Source: Erythrobacter sp. (GTDB lineage Bacteria; Pseudomonadota; Alphaproteobacteria; Sphingomonadales; Sphingomonadaceae). Taken from it: DNA of 6,332 bases. Made by a program: the position numbers and the translations under genes. How positions within the stretch are numbered: the first letter of the stretch is position 1; each line of letters starts with the position of its first letter. The stretch lies in assembly GCA_030731635.1 (NCBI GenBank), contig JANQTR010000049.1, forward strand, positions 1 to 6,332. Direction: 5' to 3'. The notes below the pieces were generated by a model, which saw nothing but the letters and a program-made list of their open reading frames with translations, was not told the DNA's origin and ran no database searches. Below, in pieces: positions 1-5,030 of this stretch.

Positions 1-25
1 GCGCGGTGCTGCCAAGGGGATAGCG

Positions 26-874
26 GTGCAAATGGGCAAGACAGTGATCCGCAGGGCAGTTTTGCTGGCGGTCGTGCTGGCTATCGCGGTGGGGGCCAAG
101 GCCTGGCACGACACAATGCGCGCGCCGGTGGTTGAGCGGTTGGTGGTGGAAAGCGCCGCCCTGCCCGCAGGCGCAGCGCCGGTCACCATCGCGCTGCTGG
201 CCGATATTCATGTCGCCGGACCAGACATGCCGCCATCGCGCTTGGCCGCCATCGTCGCGCAAGTAAACGCGCTGAATCCCGACATGATCGCGATTGCCGG
301 AGACTTTATCAGCGAAAAACGCACAGCGACGCATGCCTATTCCGCCGCCGAGGTGATCGCGCCGCTGGGGCAATTGTCAGCGCCGCTGGGCGTGGTGGTG
401 GTGCCCGGCAACCACGATCACTGGTTCGATTGGGAGGCGCTCTCTGCCGAAATGGCACGCTATCCGCAGATCATGGTGCTGCGCAATCAGGCGGCGCAGC
501 GCGGGCCGGTGGTGATTGGCGGGGTGGACGATGATTTCACCGGCAAGGCTGATCTGCCTGCGACAGTGGCGGCGATGCCGCGCCAGCAAGGCCCACGCAT
601 CATGCTCAGCCACAGCCCCGATATCTTCCCGCAAGTGCCGGTCGATGTCGATCTGGTGCTGGCCGGACATACCCACTGCGGACAGATCGCCTATCCGTGG
701 GGCGGCGCGCCTGCGACCATGTCGGATTATGGGAACCTGTATGCCTGCGGGGTCACGCGCCAGCACGGCAAGACCTTGGTGACCAGCGCGGGGCTCGGCA
801 CCAGCTTGCTTCCGGTGCGCATGTTCACCCATCCGGAAATCTGGCTGATAGAAATACGGCCGCCGCAGCGGTGA
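26..874 (+). CDS. Membrane-anchored calcineurin-like metallophosphoesterase (YaeI/YkuE type)
   Basis: A 282-residue metal-dependent phosphoesterase. A hydrophobic segment at about residues 9-24, after a short basic N-terminus, looks like an uncleaved signal anchor, which would put the catalytic domain outside the inner membrane. The dinuclear-metal motifs appear in canonical order: LLADIH (D60, H62), AGDF (D93), GNHDH (N129-H130-D131), LSHSPD (H196) and AGHTHCGQ (H215, H217). The C-terminal GLGTSLLPVRMF and the HCGQ after GHTH are typical of the YaeI/YkuE subgroup (COG1408-like). Related enzymes act on phosphodiester or pyrophosphate bonds, including lipid-linked ones such as in chlamydial LpxG; the substrate here cannot be read from the sequence. 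The start could be GTG at 26 or ATG at 32. AAGGGGA at 14-20 lies 5 nt from the GTG and 11 nt from the ATG, which slightly favours the GTG. The gene converges on tsf, 37 nt away. Confidence 0.9.
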   Translation: MQMGKTVIRRAVLLAVVLAIAVGAKAWHDTMRAPVVERLVVESAALPAGAAPVTIALLADIHVAGPDMPPSRLAAIVAQVNALNPDMIAIAGDFISEKRTATHAYSAAEVIAPLGQLSAPLGVVVVPGNHDHWFDWEALSAEMARYPQIMVLRNQAAQRGPVVIGGVDDDFTGKADLPATVAAMPRQQGPRIMLSHSPDIFPQVPVDVDLVLAGHTHCGQIAYPWGGAPATMSDYGNLYACGVTRQHGKTLVTSAGLGTSLLPVRMFTHPEIWLIEIRPPQR

Positions 875-891
875 GCTGCGACGGCCGTTTT
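856..891 (+). terminator. Hairpin terminator for the metallophosphoesterase gene, possibly bidirectional
   Basis: Arms 856-869 and 875-888 form a 14-bp stem with a single C/A mismatch and a 5-nt loop (870-874), followed by TTTT at 888-891. The metallophosphoesterase stop codon is the last three bases of the loop, so the left arm is coding sequence for the final residues. On the minus strand the same hairpin lies 23 nt past the tsf stop and is followed by ATTTCTAT, a poorer U-tract. It probably also ends tsf transcription, less efficiently. Confidence 0.7.
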
Positions 892-911
892 CCGATTCGA
901 GGCGAGAGAAA

Positions 912-1838
912 TCAGCCCGCGATAACCGCAGCCACTTCGGCGGCGAAATCGGTTTCTTCCTTCTCGATGCCTTCACCCAGCTGGAAGCGGGCATAGTCCT
1001 TGAGCACGATGGTCGTGCCCGCGGCCTTGCCTGCCTGCGCGACCAGATCAGCGATGACGGTCTTGTTGTCCATCACGAAGATCTGGCTGAGCAGCGCGTT
1101 TTCCTTGGCGAACTTCTTCACCGCGCCATCGACCATCTTTTCCTGCACGTCGGCGGGCTTGCCGCTTTCCGATGCCTTTTCAGCCGCGATCTTGCGTTCG
1201 CGGTCGAGCACTTCGGGGTCAAGACCGTCGGCATCCAGCGCCATCGGGAAGGCAGCGGCCGCGTGCATCGCGAGCTGCTTGCCAAGCGGTTCGAGCACGT
1301 CGGCGCCCGCTTCGCTTTCGAGACCGATCAGCACGCCGATCTTGCCGAGGCCTTCGGCTGCGGCGGTGTGCATGTACGAAATCACTGCGCCCTTATCGAC
1401 CGCAACGGTCTTGATCCGGCGGATCTGCTGGTTTTCGCCGATGGTGGCGACATTGTCGGTCAGCTTGTCAGCCACGGTGCCGCCGTCGGGGTAAGCCGCC
1501 GACTTGAGCGCATCGACATCATCGCTGCTCAAACCGAGCGCGACCGCGGTGGTCTTGCGCACGAAATCCTGGAACTGATCGTTCTTGGCGACGAAATCGG
1601 TTTCCGAGTTCACTTCAACCGCCACGCCGCGAGTGCCCGAAACGGCCACACCGACGAGGCCTTCGGCAGCCGTACGGCTCGACTTTTTCTGAGCGGTGGC
1701 GAGGCCTTTGGCACGCAATGCGTCAACCGCAGCTTCGATATCGCCGCCTGCTTCGGTCAGCGCCTTCTTGGCGTCCATCATGCCAGCGCCGGTGCGCTCG
1801 CGCAGCTTCTTCACATCGGCGACGGAGAAATCGGCCAT
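912..1838 (-). CDS. tsf: Elongation factor Ts (EF-Ts)
   Basis: A 308-residue cytoplasmic guanine-nucleotide exchange factor that releases GDP from EF-Tu. The N-terminal UBA-like domain (about residues 1-45) carries the first family signature, LRERTGAGMMDAKKAL, at 12-27. The second signature, EVNSETDFVAKN (75-86), contains the TDFV loop (80-83) that displaces the magnesium of EF-Tu; it sits at the same position as in E. coli. The length suits an alphaproteobacterial EF-Ts and is somewhat longer than the 283-residue E. coli protein. The start at MADFS is fixed by AAGGAA (1850-1845) 6 nt upstream and by family conservation. The open frame continues upstream to 2288, but only as a shadow of rpsB. 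The gene follows rpsB by 142 nt and is probably co-transcribed with it. The usual next gene, pyrH, is absent: a convergent metallophosphoesterase gene follows instead. Confidence 0.98.
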   Translation of the reverse strand: MADFSVADVKKLRERTGAGMMDAKKALTEAGGDIEAAVDALRAKGLATAQKKSSRTAAEGLVGVAVSGTRGVAVEVNSETDFVAKNDQFQDFVRKTTAVALGLSSDDVDALKSAAYPDGGTVADKLTDNVATIGENQQIRRIKTVAVDKGAVISYMHTAAAEGLGKIGVLIGLESEAGADVLEPLGKQLAMHAAAAFPMALDADGLDPEVLDRERKIAAEKASESGKPADVQEKMVDGAVKKFAKENALLSQIFVMDNKTVIADLVAQAGKAAGTTIVLKDYARFQLGEGIEKEETDFAAEVAAVIAG

Positions 1839-1867
1839 GGGAAATTCCTTTTCATTCGGTTTTGTGA

Positions 1868-1913
1868 GCGCCCGGCCCTGCCGCTGCCGTTGCAGGAGGG
1901 CAATGCCGGGCGC
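1868..1913 (-). other. Hairpin in the tsf leader, just upstream of its ribosome binding site
   Basis: Perfect 9-bp arms (GCGCCCGGC at 1868-1876, GCCGGGCGC at 1905-1913) enclose a second 5-bp stem (CCTGC 1877-1881, GCAGG 1892-1896), giving a GC-rich compound hairpin. On the tsf strand it is followed by about 17 nt of AC-rich, probably unstructured sequence and then the AAGGAA Shine-Dalgarno. No U-tract follows, so it is not a standard terminator. It could be an attenuator, a processing or stability element, or a structure that helps set the S2/EF-Ts ratio. Confidence 0.45.
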
Positions 1914-1934
1914 GCTATAGAAAGATTGTGACGG

Positions 1935-1970
1935 ATGAACGGCGCAGCGCAAAAAACGCGCGCCGTTCAT
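1935..1970 (-). other. Strong hairpin directly after the rpsB stop codon
   Basis: Perfect 10-bp arms (ATGAACGGCG at 1935-1944, CGCCGTTCAT at 1961-1970) extend by four more pairs past one bulged base, for a stem of about 14 bp. On the mRNA strand the loop contains six U residues. The hairpin begins 10 nt past the rpsB stop. The U-run is in the loop rather than after the stem, so a classical intrinsic terminator is unlikely. A partial terminator or an mRNA 3'-end stabiliser between rpsB and tsf fits better. Confidence 0.5.
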
Positions 1971-1980
1971 TCCGAAAGGA

Positions 1981-2781
1981 TCAGGCGTCGGCGGCTTGAT
2001 CAGCAGCAGGCGCTTCCGCAGCGGGGGTTTCTGCAACCACAGCTTCGACCGGGGGTTCAGCCATCGCGCCGAAATCGCTCGACACATCCTGCTGGAACTT
2101 GCCCTTGCCTGCCAGCGCCGCATCACCGATCGCCTGGCAATACATCCGCACCGCGCGGCTGGCATCATCGTTGCCCGGAACCGGGAAGGCGATGCCCGAC
2201 GGATCGACATTGGTGTCGAGGATCCCGATGACCGGAATGCCAAGCACGTTGGCTTCCTTGATCGCGAGATCTTCCTTGTTGGCGTCAATCACGAACATCA
2301 CGTCGGGAATGCCGCCCATGTCGCGGATGCCGCCGAGCGACGATTCCAGCTTGTCACGCTCACGCGTAAGCTGGAGCACTTCTTTCTTGGTGAAGCCGCT
2401 GGTGTCGCCCGAAAGCATTTCTTCCAGCGCTTTCAAACGGCGGATCGAACCCGAGATGGTCTTCCAGTTGGTGAGCATGCCGCCCAGCCAGCGGTGGTTG
2501 ACGAAATGCTGGCCCGACATGCGCGCAGCTTCGGCAATCGGTTCTTGCGCCTGACGCTTGGTGCCGACGAACAGCACCTTACCACCCGAACGCACGGTCG
2601 ATTCGACAAAGTCGAGCGCGCGCGCAAACAGCGGCACGGTCTGCGACAGGTCGATGATGTGAACACCGTTGCGCGCGCCGAAAATATACGGCTTCATGCG
2701 CGGGTTCCAGCGGTGGGTCTGGTGGCCGAAGTGAGCGCCGGCCTCAATCAATTGCTGCATCGTGACGACTGGTGCCGCCAT
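1981..2781 (-). CDS. rpsB: 30S ribosomal protein S2
   Basis: A 266-residue component of the 30S subunit that binds near the mRNA exit/platform region. The N-terminal LIEAGAHFGHQTHRWNPRMK matches the first S2 signature. The second signature region begins PDVMFVIDANKEDLAIKEA and runs on into NVLGIPVIGI. HRWLGGMLTNWKT is another hallmark block. The protein ends in an Ala/Glu/Pro-rich tail (about the last 30 residues) beyond the conserved domain. The start at MAAPVV has AAGGAA (2793-2788) 6 nt upstream, the same Shine-Dalgarno and spacing as tsf. It is the first gene of the rpsB-tsf operon and is transcribed away from the small membrane-protein gene on the other strand. The leader contains inverted repeats that could support S2 autoregulation; that is inference. 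Confidence 0.98.
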   Translation of the reverse strand: MAAPVVTMQQLIEAGAHFGHQTHRWNPRMKPYIFGARNGVHIIDLSQTVPLFARALDFVESTVRSGGKVLFVGTKRQAQEPIAEAARMSGQHFVNHRWLGGMLTNWKTISGSIRRLKALEEMLSGDTSGFTKKEVLQLTRERDKLESSLGGIRDMGGIPDVMFVIDANKEDLAIKEANVLGIPVIGILDTNVDPSGIAFPVPGNDDASRAVRMYCQAIGDAALAGKGKFQQDVSSDFGAMAEPPVEAVVAETPAAEAPAADQAADA

Positions 2782-2795
2782 AGGTAATTCCTTTC

Positions 2796-2823
2796 CGGTT
2801 GTTCCTCTGGAAGGCTGGAACCG
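2796..2823 (-). promoter_or_regulatory. Inverted repeats next to the rpsB ribosome binding site (possible leader structure)
   Basis: Two overlapping, mutually exclusive stems can form: GTTCC (2801-2805) with GGAAC (2817-2821), or CGGTT (2796-2800) with AACCG (2819-2823). Both end close to the Shine-Dalgarno at 2788-2796. Ribosomal protein S2 is known to repress its own operon through a leader structure in enterobacteria. I do not recognise a described alphaproteobacterial S2 leader here, so function is only suggested by position. Confidence 0.25.
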
Positions 2824-2886
2824 CGCTGCGGAGTTCCCGCAAACGGCACCGGTATGTGCGCCTTCCATGTGAATTTGCATCGAGTC

Positions 2887-2901
2887 TGGACCGAGAGTCC
2901 A
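2887..2901. repeat. Short inverted repeat in the rpsB upstream region
   Basis: TGGAC (2887-2891) and GTCCA (2897-2901) surround 5 nt. The repeat lies about 105 nt upstream of the rpsB start and could be part of the leader or a protein-binding site. I could not identify a convincing -35/-10 pair for rpsB between 2824 and 2975. Confidence 0.25.
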
Positions 2902-2976
2902 AGCAAGTGCGAGCGCGCCCTTAGCGGGGCGGCAGCGGGAAATCCACCCCTGATTGGCCCCATCCTGCAAATTTCA

Positions 2977-2989
2977 GACCACTCTGGTC
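2977..2989. repeat. Perfect short inverted repeat GACCA-CTC-TGGTC
   Basis: Two 5-bp arms around 3 nt, located 10 nt upstream of the TTGACA at 3000. It is small enough to be chance, but its position at the edge of the AT-richer divergent promoter region makes an operator possible. Confidence 0.25.
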
Positions 2990-2999
2990 ACGAAGTTAC

Positions 3000-3028
3000 T
3001 TGACACAATGGAACATGTAGGGAACAAC
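3000..3028 (+). promoter_or_regulatory. Candidate promoter of the small membrane-protein gene
   Basis: A perfect TTGACA -35 hexamer at 3000-3005 is followed, at 17 nt spacing, by only a weak -10 (AACAAC, 3023-3028). An alternative is TGGACA (3029-3034) with TATGGA (3051-3056) at 16 nt. In either reading a LexA-type box falls between the -35 and -10 elements, as expected for a repressor-blocked promoter. The whole segment from about 2971 to 3075 is clearly less GC-rich than the flanking genes. Confidence 0.4.
3011..3025. promoter_or_regulatory. LexA (SOS) box 1, GAAC-N7-GAAC
   Basis: GAAC at 3011-3014 and GAAC at 3022-3025 are separated by exactly 7 nt; on the minus strand it reads GTTCCCTACATGTTC. 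Direct repeats of GTTC with a 7-nt spacer are the established LexA operator of Alphaproteobacteria such as Rhodobacter, rhizobia and Caulobacter. It lies 49 nt upstream of the small gene's ATG and 230 nt upstream of the divergent rpsB start. Confidence 0.75.
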
Positions 3029-3034
3029 TGGACA

Positions 3035-3049
3035 GAACAAAAAACGAAC
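3035..3049. promoter_or_regulatory. LexA (SOS) box 2, GAAC-N7-GAAC
   Basis: GAAC at 3035-3038 and GAAC at 3046-3049 again have a 7-nt spacer; on the minus strand it reads GTTCGTTTTTTGTTC, with the T-rich spacer common in good LexA sites. Box centres are 24 bp apart. Two perfect boxes within 39 bp, both between a promoter-like hexamer and a well-placed start codon, are very unlikely by chance. Confidence 0.8.
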
Positions 3050-3073
3050 GTATGGACACTAAGGGAATTCACT

Positions 3074-3379
3074 ATGCTCGACACCATGTTTTCTGCTGTG
3101 CTTTCTGCAGTGATCGCCATGTTGTTCACGCTAACCGCAATTGCAACGCTGCTGGCCATTGCCGATAGCATGCTGAAAGCACGGAAGGCCTATGCCCGGC
3201 TGATGAATGAAGCCGCGCTGATGCAGGCAAGCTTTGCCGTGACCGCCGCAATGCAGAAAATGCCCGTGCAATCCGCGCCAGTTCAGCGCGCGCGCGTGAT
3301 GGCTATGCCGCAGCGCCGGACGCAGGGTCTGCCGGTTCAGCTGCGTCCTGCCGGCTTAGTTCCAGCCTACGCTGCTTGA
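3074..3379 (+). CDS. Small single-pass membrane protein, candidate SOS-induced (LexA-controlled) protein
   Basis: A 101-residue protein that I do not recognise as a named family. Residues about 6-30 (FSAVLSAVIAMLFTLTAIAT and following) form one strongly hydrophobic membrane segment after an acidic N-terminus. Next comes an amphipathic, probably helical stretch (31-60) beginning DSMLKARKAYARL. The basic tail (61-101) is rich in Pro, Gln and Arg, with PVQ at 64-66, 69-71 and 87-89. The ATG at 3074 is chosen because AAGGGA (3061-3066) lies 7 nt upstream; the frame is open back to 2954, but that extension would run through the operators. Two LexA-type boxes precede it, so induction by DNA damage is the main prediction. 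Small inner-membrane SOS proteins such as Caulobacter SidA and DidA inhibit division, and a similar role is a hypothesis only. The last 25 codons overlap the 3' end of convergent pssA. Confidence 0.75.
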   Translation: MLDTMFSAVLSAVIAMLFTLTAIATLLAIADSMLKARKAYARLMNEAALMQASFAVTAAMQKMPVQSAPVQRARVMAMPQRRTQGLPVQLRPAGLVPAYAA

Positions 3380-4217
3380 TCCGTCCATATTTCACAAGGC
3401 CGTAAGGCATCAGTGCGAGATACACCACGCTGATCGCGCTCAAGGTCCACCACGGTTCCATCAACAAGGCTGCAAATGCCAACCCGGTAAATGCAATCAA
3501 ACCCAGCCGGATCGCCTTGCGCGGCCGAACCGAAGCCCAGCTTAGCGTGGCCATATTGGAAATCAACAGCACTGCGATCACCGCCAGCCAGATTGCTGTC
3601 ACCACCGGGTGGCGAAAGAATTCCAGACCTGTCGCAGTCCACAGGTAGAACGGCGTAAAGGCCAGCCCGGCCCCAGCCGGTGCAGGCACGCCGGTCAGAA
3701 ACCCGGCGGACTTGTGCGGCTGATCTTCGGTATCGATCTGGGCATTGAACCGCGCCAAACGCAGCGCGCAGCAGATCGCGAAAGCCAGCGCGGCAAACCA
3801 GCCCAAGCTTTGATAGGCCGGACCAATCGCCCCGAAATCCTTGAGCGACCACATATACAGGATCAGCGCCGGGGCGACCCCGAACGACAGCGAATCCGCC
3901 AGACTGTCCAGCTCCGCCCCGAACCGCGACTGCGCGTTCAAAAGCCGCGCGACCCGACCATCAAGCCCGTCAAGCACTCCGGCCAGCACCACCAGCGCAA
4001 TCGCAAACCCCCAATGCCCTTCGGTGGCAAAGCGAATGCCGGTAAGGCCTGAACACAAGGCTGCTGCGGTAATCGCATTGGGCAGCATCGCTCGCAGCGT
4101 CAGCCCACCCGCGCTGGCATCGCGCCGCGACGGGAGGACATCTTCATCCTCAGCCGCCTTGGGGCCAAGCCGCGCAGGGAAAAACGGCATCCGCCGCTGT
4201 TTGGGCTGCCTGCTCAT
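3303..4217 (-). CDS. pssA: CDP-diacylglycerol-serine O-phosphatidyltransferase (phosphatidylserine synthase)
   Basis: A 304-residue integral membrane enzyme that joins CDP-diacylglycerol and L-serine to give phosphatidylserine and CMP. The CDP-alcohol phosphatidyltransferase motif DG-x2-AR-x8-G-x3-D-x3-D is complete at residues 86-108 (D86, G87, A90, R91, G100, D104, D108). CALRLARFN downstream is typical of the Bacillus/alphaproteobacterial type II synthase. Several hydrophobic segments follow, up to about residue 275. A polar, basic N-terminal extension (about residues 1-40) and an Ala/Pro/Asp tail flank the conserved core. The start overlaps the psd stop as ATGA (4217-4214), with AGGGAA (4230-4225) 7 nt upstream, so translation is probably coupled to psd. 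The gene is last in the lipid operon, and its final 25 codons overlap the convergent small membrane-protein gene. I see no clear terminator after it. Confidence 0.96.
   Translation of the reverse strand: MSRQPKQRRMPFFPARLGPKAAEDEDVLPSRRDASAGGLTLRAMLPNAITAAALCSGLTGIRFATEGHWGFAIALVVLAGVLDGLDGRVARLLNAQSRFGAELDSLADSLSFGVAPALILYMWSLKDFGAIGPAYQSLGWFAALAFAICCALRLARFNAQIDTEDQPHKSAGFLTGVPAPAGAGLAFTPFYLWTATGLEFFRHPVVTAIWLAVIAVLLISNMATLSWASVRPRKAIRLGLIAFTGLAFAALLMEPWWTLSAISVVYLALMPYGLVKYGRIKQRRLELSRQDAAEPADPASGAAA
3318..3348. repeat. Inverted repeat inside the pssA / small-gene overlap
   Basis: GGACGCAG (3318-3325) and CTGCGTCC (3341-3348) are perfect 8-bp arms around a 15-nt loop. The hairpin would form in both convergent mRNAs near their 3' ends. 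No U-tract follows on either strand, so it is not a clear intrinsic terminator. Confidence 0.3.
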
Positions 4218-4966
4218 TGCGAAATTCCCTCAATCAGCCCGCGCTGGCCAATTTCCGCCAGCACCGTCTCACCGGCAATGGTCGTCTGACCGATCATCAC
4301 CTTGGGATCGGTCCCGGCTGGCAGATAGACATCAACCCGGCTGCCGAACCGGATCAATCCGACCCGCTGGCCTTTGCCGACCATATCGCCCGGCTTCACA
4401 AACGGAACAATCCGCCGCGCCACCAATCCGGCAATCTGGGTAAAGCCCAGCTTCAGCCCATCACTGCGTTCGATCAGAATGTGCTGACGCTCATTCTCGT
4501 CGCTCGCCTTGTCGAGATCGGCGTTCAGGAACTTGCCTGGGATATAGACCACGCGCCGCACTGTCCCACCCACCGGGGTGCGGTTGATGTGGACATCGAA
4601 CACGCTCATGAAAATCGAAATGCGGGTGACCGGCCCAGCGGGCAGGCCGCCATAGCCCGAGCCATCATCGATCTGGAATTCAAGCGGCGGTTCAACCACC
4701 TCGATCAGGGTCACCAAGCCATCGGCAGGGGCAACAATCGTGGTATCGCCCTGCGGCACCACCCGTTCGGGATCGCGAAAAAACGCGAACACACCCAAGG
4801 ATACCAGCATCAGCGGCCAGCCAACCAGTTCCCAATCGAGCGCGAGCAAAAAAAACAGGCTGACCGCAACTGCGATAAGACCGAATTTGCGTCCTTCCGG
4901 GTGGATCGCGGGCCAGCTCCAGCCTGCCTCGCCCCGGCCCTTGTTATCGAGGATTTCACCTGCCAT
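4214..4966 (-). CDS. psd: Phosphatidylserine decarboxylase proenzyme (short type)
   Basis: A 250-residue membrane-associated pyruvoyl enzyme that decarboxylates phosphatidylserine to phosphatidylethanolamine. A hydrophobic N-terminal region (about 28-62) anchors it. FFRDPER (62-68), APADG (79-83, with D82) and FDVHINR (123-129, with H126) contain the conserved Asp and His of the self-processing triad. RFGSR holds G208-S209, where self-cleavage would give a large beta chain and a short alpha chain carrying the pyruvoyl group. The short length and GSR motif fit the compact alphaproteobacterial form rather than the longer LGST type. I chose the ATG at 4966; only a weak AGAAG lies 8 nt upstream, and a TTG at 5002 would add 12 unconserved residues without a ribosome binding site. 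Downstream it overlaps pssA by ATGA. The pairing of Psd with PssA completes the phosphatidylethanolamine route. Confidence 0.96.
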   Translation of the reverse strand: MAGEILDNKGRGEAGWSWPAIHPEGRKFGLIAVAVSLFFLLALDWELVGWPLMLVSLGVFAFFRDPERVVPQGDTTIVAPADGLVTLIEVVEPPLEFQIDDGSGYGGLPAGPVTRISIFMSVFDVHINRTPVGGTVRRVVYIPGKFLNADLDKASDENERQHILIERSDGLKLGFTQIAGLVARRIVPFVKPGDMVGKGQRVGLIRFGSRVDVYLPAGTDPKVMIGQTTIAGETVLAEIGQRGLIEGISQ

Positions 4967-4976
4967 CACTTGGCTT

Positions 4977-5030
4977 CTAGGGAGTGCGGCGCAAGGTCGC
5001 AAGCAAGTCGGCCAGAACGATCGGGCTCAT
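4977..5030 (-). CDS. Possible 17-codon linking ORF between the ketosynthase gene and psd
   Basis: The ATG at 5030-5028 overlaps the ketosynthase stop as ATGA, and the frame runs 17 codons (MSPIVLADLLATLRRTP) to TAG at 4979-4977, ending 10 nt before the psd ATG. AAGG (5038-5035) lies 4 nt upstream. It may be a coupling ORF that delivers ribosomes to psd, whose own Shine-Dalgarno is weak. It is short enough to be chance, and no function is claimed for the peptide. Confidence 0.3.
   Translation of the reverse strand: MSPIVLADLLATLRRTP

Noticed and set aside
1..23. Possible tail of an upstream plus-strand gene ending in TAG at 21-23
   Set aside because: Only six codons are visible, too little to tell coding from chance.
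377..994. 205-codon minus-strand open frame opposite the metallophosphoesterase gene
   Set aside because: It is rich in Arg and His with no recognisable domain, and it is an antisense shadow of a gene that carries a full set of catalytic motifs.
1263..1931. 222-codon plus-strand open frame opposite tsf
   Set aside because: Antisense shadow of a conserved EF-Ts gene in GC-rich DNA; no motif of its own.
1911..1940. Possible tsf promoter (TTCATC with TATAGC, minus strand)
   Set aside because: The hexamer spacing is about 14 nt and the -35 match is poor, so it is not supportable as a promoter.
912..2288. N-terminally extended tsf, including a possible ATG at 1970
   Set aside because: The upstream part is an out-of-frame reading of rpsB and the two intergenic hairpins. 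EF-Ts proteins begin at MADFS-like sequences, and the internal ATG at 1838 has the strong Shine-Dalgarno.
1996..2787. 263-codon plus-strand open frame opposite rpsB
   Set aside because: Spans almost exactly the rpsB gene on the opposite strand, with His/Arg-rich shadow composition; no ribosome binding site or domain seen.
2954..3073. Extension of the small membrane protein to an ATG at 2954
   Set aside because: It would run through the promoter-like sequence and both LexA boxes and put 40 polar residues before the membrane segment; the ATG at 3074 has a well-placed AAGGGA.
3609..4443. Plus-strand open frames opposite pssA and the end of psd
   Set aside because: Antisense shadows of two well-identified enzymes.
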